A model generated the notes under the pieces. The model saw nothing but the letters and a program-made list of their open reading frames with translations. It was not told the origin of the DNA and did not search any database. Below, one piece after another: positions 47,254 through 57,793 of a stretch of 64,000 nucleotides of DNA. Location of the stretch: assembly GCF_014839835.1 (NCBI RefSeq), contig NC_071633.1:19707001-19771000 (forward strand). Direction: 5' to 3'. Position numbers and translations under genes: made by a program. The stretch is from Dryobates pubescens (Eukaryota > Chordata > Aves > Piciformes > Picidae). Numbering within the stretch: position 1 is the stretch's first letter; the number at the start of each line of letters is the position of its first letter.

Positions 47254-50200
47254 TCAGGAGGTCTTCACAAAAACTGGCACCTCTGCCAGGCTGGCAGAGT
47301 AGTTCCTGAGCAGGGTGCCCCCATCGAAGACACGGGCAGAGCTGGTGTCCCTCCACAGGAGCCCAGCCCCAGGCAGGTAAATGTCTCTCCCTCTTTGCCC
47401 TTTTTCTGTTATTGGGGCAACCAGGACCTGCAGTGGAAACAACAGCAAGAGATTGAGCTCCTGGGGGCTGAGCTGCACCCTGCCTGCACCAGGCAAACCA
47501 CGAGGCTGAAGGGACAAGCAAGCAGCCAGAGAAGAGGAGCAGCTCTGGCTCCTGGCTGCAAAGGAAGGGACACATCCATGCCTGCAGCAGAAGCTGCCGA
47601 GTGCAAGGCTTCCTGAGCCGTGGTGGGGAAGACCATGGCAGTGGCCTTTGAGATCAGCCCTGCCAGCAGGAGCCCCTCGAGTCCCTCCAGCTCCTGGTTT
47701 GGAAGATCTGAACGAAGAGCCCCAGCAGGAGTCAGCTTCCTGCAGAGCAAAGCTGCTGCTCCCAGGCTGAGCAAGACAGGGTGGGTGAGGGGGCACAGGC
47801 TGGCCTGGAGACCCCAGGTGCTGCAGGTGCAGCTTCTCACGAGCTCTTGCAAGATTGCATTGGGAACTGGTGGCACAGAGCCAGGGCAAGAGACATCCCT
47901 GTGCCACTCAGCAGGCTTGTGGCAGCATTGGGGACCCCTCTTTGCCCCCAGCTGCCCTCCCAGGGCATTCAGTCCCCACGGTTCTTACCTCATCCCCAAT
48001 GAGAAACTCATCCTCGATGGTGAAGGCTGTGGGGTCTGTGGGGCTGAGCCACCAGGCTGGCCTGAAGATGGGGTGCCCCAGGTGCAGCCACTCCTGGCTG
48101 TACTTCAGGAGCAGGGGCACCACGAAGTCCCGGTGCCTCCGGATGCACTGCCTGGTCAGATTGACCACCTGCAGCGTGGGGAGCAGCAAGAAAGCCACCA
48201 CAGGGCTGAGCCAGCAAACAGCAAAGCCAGCAGAGCAACCTCCCAGCTACAGCTGTGCCTCAGGGGGGAGAGGCTGCCACACTGCACCGTGCTGGCCCAG
48301 CTGGGGCAGCTGGCAAGGGGCAAACAGGCTCAGTCCAGACCGAGTCCCAGTTGGAGTCATGGAATGAGGTTGAAAAAGCCTTCCCAGGGAATGGAGGCCA
48401 AGCATTGACCTAACACTGCCAGGGCACCACCAAACCATGGCCCCCAGCACCACAGCTTTGAAACCCCCCCAGGAAGGAGGACTCCACCACTGCTATGGGC
48501 AGCCTGGGCCAGGTCTTGACAACCCTCGAGGGGAAGAAATTGTTCCTTGTGCCCAGCCTGAACCTCCCCTGGGGCAGCTTGAGGCCATTGCCTCTCATCC
48601 TGTTTGTTCCTTGGGAGGAGACTAACCCCCACCTGGCTCCAGCCTCCTTGCAGGGCGTCTCAGAGCCAGAAGGTCTCCCCTCAGCCTCTTTTTCCCCAGG
48701 CTGGGCAGTCCCACGCCCCTCAGGTGTGGAAGCTCTCTGGACATTAGCTGTGGAAGCTGAGGACAGTGGCTGGGAGGTGATCACTGCCCTGCTGTTGGTG
48801 TCTTTAACCAAGGCATTGAGCTCTTTCTGCTGGCTCAGAGAGCTGATGACATCTACCCTGCTGTGGCCTCATTTTGTCCCTGCTCTGAAGGTGACAGCCC
48901 CGGGGAAAATGTCTCCAAAGAGATCTGGAAGGTGACTCTGCAAAGGCTGCAGATCATTATTTGAGCAAACATTTCCAGCAGCCCAAGGGAAGGGGAGGCC
49001 CAGGGGTGATTGCTGGGGGTGCTGTGGGCACCACCCCCCCTCGGCTGCACAGAGCCAGGAGCTGCAAAGCCACCAGGGTGCAGCCAAAGCAGCGCTGGGA
49101 GCGTGAAGGGCCCTGGCTGCTGGGGCAGGGCAGCAAGAAGAGCACCATCAGTTTTAGCCTCAGCCTCCCCCCTCAGGGACCCAAATGGATTCTGGGGGGT
49201 GTTTGCCACGGAAGGGACCTGGTGTGCTGCTCTATGGGGCACAGGGACACGTACCCAGGGGTCACAGCAGAGCCAGGGGGGTGTGCTGAAGGCCATCACG
49301 GGGAGGAAGGTCACAATCTGCAGCCACCGCACGTACAGCTCCGGGTCCGCTGGGCTGTCGCTGGCCAGGGTCCCTCCTGCCGGGGACAAGGAGCTGAGTG
49401 AGGCATCTCGAGGTGGGATGAGTCCCAGAGGACCTGCTCCCCACGCAGGCAGAACAGGTCACCCTCTTGCAAAAGGAGCTGAGCTTTCCCCACCCCCAGT
49501 CTCCTTCCCTGAGCACATCAGACATCCATCTCTGGCCAGACCAGAGAGGCTTGGAGATGCCTCAGGGCTCTCTAAGGGTTAGCAGAACGCTGGAAGGGAC
49601 CTGCCCCCTGCAAAGCAAAGCACTGGGGCAGTGCTGGGCCTCCTGCCACCTGGATGCAGAGACAAAGCATCACAGGGATGACTCCTGCAGCTCAGGCCCC
49701 TCCAAGCCCATAGTGAAAAGTGGTGCAGAGGCAGAGTATTGCTACTGAGTTAATCAGGAATTAATTAATCTAGTGGAAATGCATCCCAGTTCCCCTCTGA
49801 AACTCCAGTGAGGGGCTGGGGAAGGGCTGGAGAGGACAGGATGGGCCAGGGACAGGCTTGCTGGGGTGCTCCAGCTCCACTGTGCTGAAAGCCTGGCCCA
49901 GCTTCCCCTGGGAACAGCTCACATGCCCAAGGCTGGGGGCTCACCCAAGCCCCCCACAAAGCCCTGCTCCTCCTGAGTCTTTGCCCAGCCCGGGGGGCCC
50001 CTGTGCACTGCTGCAGGTCTCCAGCTGTGGGGAGCTGGCCCAGACACCACCAGCAGCTGCAGCAGGGGTGCAGCTCGCCTGCAGCAAAGCCAAGCTGAGC
50101 AGCTCTGCAGGGAGGGCCCTGGCACAGCCTCAGCAGCTGAGCCTCATTTTCTAAGGAAAGCTACCTAAAAATAGAGCCCAAACTGAAACACAGCTCCAGT

Positions 50201-53200
50201 CCCTTTCCAGGACTGGCTTTGCAGCTCCACTCCCTGCACAGCCTCTGTGTGTCTGGGAGATGTTTTGGACACCAATCAGCTCCAGGAAGGGGCAGCTGAG
50301 CTGCCTGGCCCCCAGGAGAGGGTTTTTCTTGAGTCTCTGAGGTTCTCACTTCAGGACTTCTGAAGCCCTTGTCCTTAGGGGCAGAAATCCCAACCTGTTG
50401 CTTCAGGACTGTTTCCCAGCCAGGAGCCTGGGCAGGCAGCTTCAGGCCAGGGGCTCTGTCTGAGTCCTGCTGCCTGGGTGTCAGCTGCAGCAAAGCTGTG
50501 GGAGCTGTGGGCTGGAGCTCTGCAAGGAGCACCCCCAGAGACCTGCCTGCTTCTGGGGCTGCCTTCTCAACTCAGCAGCAGAGGCTTTGGTTTCTCCCTC
50601 AGCTTGAGGTAACTAACTGGAAGTCAGCCAGGCTGAACCTGCAGGAGCCTTCAGGTCACAGAACGATGGAGGGGTGGAGTGTGGAAGGGACCTCCAGGGG
50701 CCATAGAGTCTAACCCCCCAGGGCAGGCCACACAGGAGCACAGCCAGATGGGTCCTGAGAGTCTCCACAAAGGAGACTCCACAGCCTCTCTGGGCAGCCT
50801 TCTGCAGGGCTCCAGCACCCTCCCACTCAAGAAGTTTCTCCTCATGTTGAGGTGGAACCTGCTGGGTTCCAGTCTGCCCCTTGCCCCTTGCCCTGCCACA
50901 GGACCCCACTGAAATGAGCCTGGCCCCTTCTGGGCACCCACCCTTCAGAGAGGCATTAAGCAGATCCCCTCTCAGGCCTCTCCTCCTCTCCTCACGAGAC
51001 AAGGACCCTCAGAAGGGTCTTGGGATCAAAGTGCCTCCAGCCTTCCCCCAGCACACCCAAGGGGGGTGGTGCAGAGGTCTCTCCCACCCTGTCTCACCTG
51101 GACAGCTCCTGCCAAAGCCTCAGCAGGAAGGGCAGCAGCAGGGGAAAGGCAGAGAGGAGCTGGTTACCTACTGCCTCGGGGATGAAGAAGCTGTAGCCCA
51201 GGAGGCTGTAGTGCAGCACGGAGGGGATGAGTCCCTTCAGCCCTGCGTGGCTCCAGTCGGGGTGCAGAGGGCTCATCTGGACCCAGAGGGGGAGGTGGCT
51301 GGATCTGGGGGAATCAAGCACAAAGCCACCGGCTCAGGTGGCTCACAGGGACCCAAGCTCCCCGGCCTGGCTGCCTTGGCAGCCACTGTGGCCAGATGTG
51401 AGCTTCTCCAACTGTGTGGCCTCTGTGGAGGGAAACCAGTGCTCCCCAACACCACTCCCACCCTCTGTGCCCACCCCCGAGTTTGGCAGCCCCACTCTTC
51501 CTTCTCCACAAATCCTCTCTTCAAAGGTCTCTCTCTCCTGGCCTGATCTCATGAGGACCATGCTTTGGTGGTCACCTTGAGAGCAGCAGAGCCACCCTCT
51601 GGGCTGCAGCATCTTCTTGCTACCTCTCCTACAGCAACACCAACCCGGGCGGGGGGAATGCTCACAGAAGCCACACCACCAGCTGGGGAATCCCAGCAGC
51701 ACACTCAGCCCTGGGTTCAATTGGTTCTCCACATCCAAACAGCCTTTCTGGTGGCCAAAAAGGGACAAATCTGGAGCTTCACAATGAGCTTTGCCTTGGA
51801 AAAGGGTCTGGAGCTCACCTAACCCAGGGCAGGGGTTTGGTCTGAGTCTACCTGCTCCTGGAGTCTGGCTTCCCCCTCTACCTCCCAGCCTTCTGCTGGC
51901 TCCTGGAAGGTCCTCCCAAGGACACTTTGCCATCTCAGGAGGTGGTGAGGCTGACTTGCTGCTTTATGAAACACTTCTGGTATGGAAGCTGCCCCCCAGG
52001 AAAGGTTAGGTCATGTATGGACAGAGAAATGGTTGGGAAAAGGGATTTCCCCCACTCTGGTTCTGCAGATGGCTGAGGAAGAGCCCCTGGCCACCTCGGG
52101 GGGTGGCACTTGGCTTTTGCTTGGGAAGGAGGTGGCTTGGAGCTGCCTTCTCCTGCAGTTCACCATCCACACCTCACCTGCAGCAGGAGATGCAAAGGGG
52201 GCAGCCCCTGCAGCTCCAGTGGCCATAGACACCGAGGTGCTCTCTCACTGCACCTGGCATCGATGTCTCTAAGCAGTTTTGTGCTCTGAGACACAAAAAA
52301 ACAGAATGAAAGTCCTCCAAAGGGAGGGGAGGAGGAGAGAGCAGAGGTGAGAGCCTCCACGCCTCAGCTAATGCCCTCACCCACCTCCACGCTGCTGCCC
52401 TGGGTGCCCAGCAGTGCCTCAGCACCCCAAAGGCACCTCCCGACCGTCCCCTCAGCCACCCCCCAAGCACCCCAGCGAAGCAGCTGCTGCTCGGTGCCCA
52501 CCTGGCACCGGCGCTGATGACCGTGGCGTTTCCCAGCCTCGCCAGTGCCGCCGCCAGGGCCGTGGTGTAGCTGTCCCCTGCCAGCTCAGCCGGGGGCTGG
52601 ACATCCTGCTCCAGGAAGGCATTGCCCTCTGCGCCCTCGAAGGCCAGGTAGGCAGCTCCCAGCGCCTGCCGCAAGCGCCGGGCGCGACCCAGGAACCAGC
52701 CCAGGGCTGCCTCGCTGGTGGCGTTGAGGCGGGCACAGAGCTGCCCCTTCCAGGTGGTCAGCAGCGGCACCTGTGGCACAGGGTGGGCACTGCTGTCAGA
52801 CACCAGGGACACCGTGCTGCAGCCTGCCGCCGCTCAAAGGGGGCTCCGGGGCGGGGGGGGGACAGACCTTTGAGCAGGGTCAGGACCAGGGCTGATGGCT
52901 TAGCCTAGAAGGGGCAGATTCAAACCGGAGAGAAGGGAGAAGCTCTTCCCCATGAGGGTGGTGAGACCCTGTCCCAGGCTGCCCAGAGAGGTGGGGGATG
53001 CCTCATCCCAGGTCAGGTTGTTAGGGGCTCTGAGCAGCCTGCTGTGCTTGCAGCTGTCCCTGCTGGCTGCAGGCAGGTTGAGCCTAACTGCCCTTCAAAG
53101 GTCCCTTCCAGCCCAACTCGTGCCATGAAACAGCAGCCCCTGGGCACAGGGCTGGAGGCTGCCAGCTCTGCCCTCATCCTCTCTACCCACAATCTGCACC

Positions 53201-56200
53201 ACTCTGGTGCAAGGTGCAGAGGTGAAACCCTCTCTCAGCCTGCCCTGAGACTCCCTAGGTTGGTGGGAAAGCCACATCTCACTCCAGTGGCTGCCGTGGA
53301 GGGACCTGGGGGCAGCTCCTGACTGTTGGCTGCTTCCCAAACACCTTTTGGGCTTGGAATTTTGAGAGCTGCTCCCCCATGAAGCAGGAGGAGAGCTGCT
53401 CCCCCGGGGGGGTTAGGCTGTGCCCTTCTGCAGGTCTTCAGCGACTCATAGAACTGCAAGGCTTGGAAGGGACCCCGAAGATGACCTGGTCCAACCTTGC
53501 CCTGCCCCAGGACACCACTGGAAAGCAACTGGCTCCTGCTCCCTGAGCTCCTCTCAGCCTTCTCCAGGCTGAACAGCCCCAGGGCTCTCCACCTTTCCTG
53601 GTCAGAGAGATCTTCCAGGCCCTTCATCATCCTCATCAGCCTCCCTTGGACACTCTCCAGCAGTTCCCTGTCCCTCTGGAACTGGGGAGCCCAGAGCTGT
53701 ACACCACAGTCCAGCTGTGGCCTCCCCAGGGCAGAGCAGAGAGGGAGGAGAACCTCCCTTGAGCTGCGGCCACACTCTTCGGACTGCACCCCAGGCTCTA
53801 GCTTTGATTTCAGGCTGAGCAGCAGGCTGGGGGGCTGGAGGGGGTCACGTACCGAGCAGCCCCCGCCGCGGAGCTGCAGGCTGAGCCAGGAGCTCTCCGC
53901 GGTGCCGTCCCGCAGCGAGCGCAGGAAGAGCGGGGAGGAGATGCTGGTGTAGGGAGACAGCGTGAGGGAGACCTGCAGAGGCTCCACCAGGGCAGGGTCC
54001 CAGGCACGGGAGGGGTCCTGCCTCTTCCCCCGCTCCGAGGAGAGGTCCTCCTGCGGGGAGGGGACAAAGAGGGGCTGCAGAGTGACACCCAGCACCAGCT
54101 GCCTGATGTCACCGTGTGTGGGGGGGTGAAGCTCCAAAGCGAGCATCCCTCTTCAGAGGGGGGAGGCTCACAGCCCCCACCCCGCAGAGCTGTGCTTGCG
54201 CCGCACAGGAGAGGTTTGGAGTCATAGAGTCGAGACTGGAAGGCCACCAGTTCCAACCCCAACCCCAGCGCTGCCAGGGCACCCCCAAACCCTGTCCCTC
54301 AGCACCACAGCTTGGAAACCTCTCCAAGGATGGAGGCTGCACCACTGCCAGGGTGGCCAGGCCTTGACAACCCGAGGGGAAGAAATTGTTCCTTGGGGCC
54401 CCCCAGTCATTTGCTGTCATCCTGCCCTTGTTCCCTGGGAGAGGAGACCACCCCCCACCTCCAGCCTCCTCTCAGGGAGCTGTAGGGAGCAACGAGGTCT
54501 CCTTCAGCCTCCTCTTCCTCAGGCTCAACACCCACAGGTCCCTCAGCTGCTCCTCACCAGACCCTTCCCCAGCTTTGCTGCCCTTCTCTGAGCCCACCCC
54601 AGCACCTCAATGTCCTCCTTGGGGTGACGGGCCCAAAGGTGACCCCAGGATTTGAGATGTGGCCTCAGCAGTGCCCAGTCCAGGGGGGCGATTCCTGCCT
54701 TAGCCCTGGGCAGTGTGGTGCCAAGAGCAGGGCTGGTGGCAGCTCCCCTTTTGCCTTCCAAGCCCAAAGGTGGGCGGGGCAGGGCGGGGCAGGGCGGGGC
54801 AGGGCGGGGCATACCGCAGCAGCCAGGACAGCAGTGCAGTGCTCCCCCAGGGCCAGGACCCCCTCCTGCAGGCGATGCCTCTTCAGCCTCCTGGCCAGGG
54901 AGCGCAGGCCCCGTCTGACCCTGGCAGCCGAGCTGGCAGGGCCCTGGTACCGCCAGAGCGGAGACCTGCGTGGCAGAGACAGCTGGGGGTGGCACCACGC
55001 GCTGGCACGAGGGCTGGCGGAGCAGCCCCGCAGCCAGCAGCCTCTTACCCGAGGAGGGCCGCGTCGGGCAGTGCCCGCTGCTGCCGCGCCAGCCGGCCGC
55101 CCACGTGGCGCTGGGCAGTGGCCACGTCCGGGCTGAGGCACAGCTGGTAGCGCAGGGGCGCCGCGGCTCTGCCCGCCGGCGTCTCCAGGCAGAAGTGGCT
55201 GTGGCTCTCCAGGGAGAGCAGCAGGGGCACCTCGGGGGCCACCGTCACCGTCACGCCTGCGGGCAGAGGAGAGCAGCTGTGGGAGCACAGAACCCTTTTG
55301 GCTGTCGTGGAATTGCCTGGGCTGGAGAAGGCCTCTGGGGTCACCGAGTCCAACCCAGCCCCACCACAGCCACCAAACCCTCTCCCCAGTGCCATGGCCA
55401 CAGCTTTCTGGACTGCCTCCAGGGATGGGGACTCCGGCACCGCCCTGAGCAGCCTGTGCCAGGCCCTGACCGCTCTGGCAGGAAAGGAATTGTTGCTAGT
55501 CTCCCACCCAAACCTTCCCTGGCACAGTTTCAGTCTGCTGCCTCTCATTTTATCAGCTGGCCCTGGTGAGAAGAGACCTCCCAGGTGCTGGAGAGAAAAG
55601 ACCTCTCAGAGGAGGCATCTGGGGATCCATCCCTTGGGTCCTGCTGCCGTCAGGAGGGGATCTCGAATCCAGAGACTCCTCCCCTGCTCTGAGCTGAGTT
55701 GCTTCATGGATAAGGAGAGGGACGGAGGGGTTGAAGGAGCAGAGGCTGGGCAGGGAGGCTGTGCTCACCTGTGGAGCCTAGGAAGTATCTCTCCAGGACA
55801 GGTCCATAGCCAGAGGGGTTCTTGCCGAGGTCACCGCTCAGGAAGGGCTGTGCAGGGCTCTGGGCACCGTTGAGTGGCCAGCGCTGGGCACGGAGGCTTG
55901 CGCCACCGTACCAGGAGACGTTGGCCATGGAGAAGCAATCCTGCAGCAGAGAGCACCACCAGGGGCTGAGCAACACCTCGGGCTGAGGATGAAGGGGGCA
56001 GCAGCTGTGTCTGGAGAGGAGACCCCCTGCACCTGATTGCAGCCAGGGCACAGGCTGGGACAATCCCAACCCCAGGAGTTGTAGCTGTGCCCTCCACCCT
56101 CTGCCTCCCACCTCTCCCCCAGCAGAAGCCTTTTGGGTTCCCTCCAGGACAAGTGCTGGGCTTCCAGGTACAGGGAATGCTGAGGTTCCACCCAGCTGCT

Positions 56201-57793
56201 TGAGGTCGCAGCCTTGACATCCCCAGCCTGGACCCAGCAGGTTTTGCCCCAAAGCCTCCAAAGCTTTCCTCTTTCTGCGAGGTGGGGGTGCAGCAGGACT
56301 CAGCCCCCTGTGTGACCTTGCACCTGGGGACAGCCTGGGGACCGGGGGCTGGGCAGAGAGGGATCCGGGGACTCCAAATTCAACCCACGCAATTCTCTCC
56401 CCCCCGCCCCGACCCCACCGGAGCCCCGATCTGGTTTCTGCTGCGGGGGCAGCGGGAGGTGAAGCCTCAGCGAGGGGTGGGGAGAGGAGATGTAAATTAT
56501 TAAAGTGGAAACGCTAGAGGCTCCAAATCGCTGTTGCAGGTGACAGCTGAACCAGCTGCACCCGCGGGCAGGGAGGGCGAAAAAGCCTGCTCGGAACTCT
56601 TCAGTTTCACTGCAGCAGAGCCAGAGTTTGGGGGTTAGAGTTTCTGCGGTGTTAACAAGCGGGGAGAATCCTATCCTCTGCGGCTCATCCTCTCAGCTGC
56701 CCCAGACCGACGGCAGCGGAGGAAAGCAGCCCCAGCGGCTGCGTTCGGGCAGCGCCTTCCAGCCGCTCCAGCCACCGCCAGCCGGAGATGCACGGCTGAA
56801 GGGGCAGAACTCCCCGGCCCTGCAAGCCCCCCGCCCACGGTCTGCCGGGGCTCTCCCTCCCACTCCTTAGGGCTGGCCTGCAGAGTCTGCTTTCATTTAC
56901 CCGAGGGGGAAAGCCGGGGAGGGTAGGAAAAGCCCCCCCGTAAATCTTTGCAGCAGACGAATCCATCCCTAGAGAGCTGCTGCATTGTGTCTGTGGTTGG
57001 AGGAGACCTTCCGCTCCTCGCCTTGCTTGCCAGCATTGTGCTCCCGGCTGGTTATTTATTCTGTCTCCCTGTAAACACAGCTCTCCCACCCCGGGGTTAC
57101 CAGCGGGGCACTGGCAGGAGGCAGCCACCCCCCCGGGTGGTTTGGGAGCTGAGCATCCCGGCATGAGGCTTCCAGAGAGGCTTCTCCCACCCGGACCCTT
57201 GAGCTACCGGAGGCTATGGAAGCTGGGCTGCCCCCACCCATGGTGACCTCACGACCATGCTTAGAAATCACACATCCGAGCCAAAGCAGGGAGATTCACC
57301 CCAGGTCACAGAAGGGCCGGGGGGTCCCCGTTACCTTCAGCACCACGTCGGGGCGCAGCGGGGTCCAGTGGACGCCATAGCACTCGGTGCCGGGGGCTGG
57401 CGGGGGCTCGAGGGACAGACGGAGCTCGGCGTCCTCCTCCCAGGCGTAGCAGAAGGTGCCACCATCGTGCCAGCAGTGGTCCCGTGGCGGGGGCGGCTCG
57501 GCAGCCGGCACACCGCCCACGGCGATGAGCGCCACGGTCCTGCCCGCCGGCAGCGCCCGCAGGAGCAGGGCCCCGCGACGGCGCTCCCACAGCACCCCCC
57601 CGGCGCGGCCGCGCAGCACCCACTCCTCCGGGGACTGCTCCACCGCCTGCCAGGAGATGATGCCAATGGTCATGGCGAAGAAGACGGCGACGCCGAAGCA
57701 GCCGAGGGCTCCTTTCCAGGGCTCCGTCATCTCCCGGAGGCCCAGGGTCCAGTTGGCCTCGGGGAGCTGCCCGGTGTGGCGGCTGAGCGGCAT
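47254..57793 (-). CDS. GH31 glycosidase-family type II membrane protein, MYORG-like, probably non-catalytic
   Basis: Ten exons (minus): 57793-57335, 55940-55769, 55256-55049, 54965-54815, 54050-53853, 52770-52502, 51304-51168, 49376-49255, 48168-47989 and 47427-47254 (stop). All join in phase to 689 aa (human MYORG 714). A short cytosolic end is followed by a membrane helix (GCFGVAVFFAMTIGIISW, about residues 31-48), then the luminal GH31 fold: VSWYGGASLRAQRWPLNG, ELYVRWLQIVTFLPVMAFST, IFRPAWWLSP, DEFLIGDEVLVAPITEKG, RDIYLPG. MYORG's nucleophile context FKFDAGE reads LAFEGAE here (Glu about 441), its LEIDD reads LALGE, and its acid/base segment VDRDSVWG reads MSPLHPDW, so the active site looks dismantled although the fold is kept. 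Vertebrate proteins annotated as SITS-binding-protein-like may be the same family; I am not certain of that name. Most introns carry CR1 fragments. Confidence 0.85.
48345..48760 (-). mobile_element. CR1 LINE fragment, GH31-like intron 8
   Basis: Reverse-strand blocks: ACTGCCAGGGCACCACCAAA, AGCACCACAGCTTTGAAACC, AGGGGAAGAAATTGTTCCTT, GAGGCCATTGCCTCTCATCC, GGTCTCCCCTCAGCCTC. Same sense as the host gene. About 415 bp. Confidence 0.92.
50655..51015 (-). mobile_element. CR1 LINE fragment, GH31-like intron 7
   Basis: Reverse-strand blocks: GTGGAAGGGACCTCCAGGGG, CCTCTCTGGGCAGCCTTCTG, AAGAAGTTTCTCCTCATGTT, TTGCCCCTTGCCCTGCCAC, GATCCCCTCTCAGGCCTC. Same sense as the host gene; its 5' end is about 150 bp from the exon 7 donor. 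Confidence 0.92.
52905..53125 (+). mobile_element. CR1 LINE fragment, GH31-like intron 5, antisense
   Basis: Plus-strand blocks: GGGAGAAGCTCTTCCCCATG, AGGGTGGTGAGACCCTGTCC, CAGGCTGCCCAGAGAGGTGG, AAAGGTCCCTTCCAGCCCAA. It lies head to head with the next copy in the same intron. Confidence 0.9.
53445..53830 (-). mobile_element. CR1 LINE fragment, GH31-like intron 5, sense
   Basis: Reverse-strand blocks: CTTGGAAGGGACCCCGAAGA, CTCTCAGCCTTCTCCAGGCT, GAACAGCCCCAGGGCTCTC, CATCATCCTCATCAGCCTCC, GAGCCCAGAGCTGTACACCA. This longer copy reaches further 5' than most others here. Its end is only about 20 bp from the exon 5 donor at 53852. Confidence 0.93.
54215..54690 (-). mobile_element. CR1 LINE fragment, GH31-like intron 4
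   Basis: Reverse-strand blocks: GCTGCCAGGGCACCCCCAAA, AGCACCACAGCTTGGAAACC, AGGGGAAGAAATTGTTCCTT, CTGCTCCTCACCAGACCC, CTCAATGTCCTCCTTGGGGT. Closely related to the copy at 48345, suggesting one subfamily. About 475 bp, the longest here. Confidence 0.93.
54770..54811. repeat. GGGCGGGGCA tandem x 4 (GC-box array)
   Basis: Four tandem copies of GGGCGGGGCA abut the exon 4 donor (54814) of the GH31-like gene, in the intron. Each copy is a perfect GC box (GGGCGG), but the position is intronic, so a promoter role is only a possibility. Confidence 0.85.
55279..55585 (-). mobile_element. CR1 LINE fragment, GH31-like intron 2
   Basis: Reverse-strand blocks: GGAATTGCCTGGGCTGGAGA, CTGGACTGCCTCCAGGGATG, GGCAGGAAAGGAATTGTTGC, CTGCTGCCTCTCATTTTATC. 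Its 3' end is within about 25 bp of the exon 3 acceptor at 55257, so it probably supplies part of the branch-point region. Confidence 0.85.

Noticed and set aside
54770-54811. A promoter made of four GC boxes
   Set aside because: It lies inside an intron next to a donor site, is a simple 10-bp tandem, and has no first exon beside it. Kept as a repeat.
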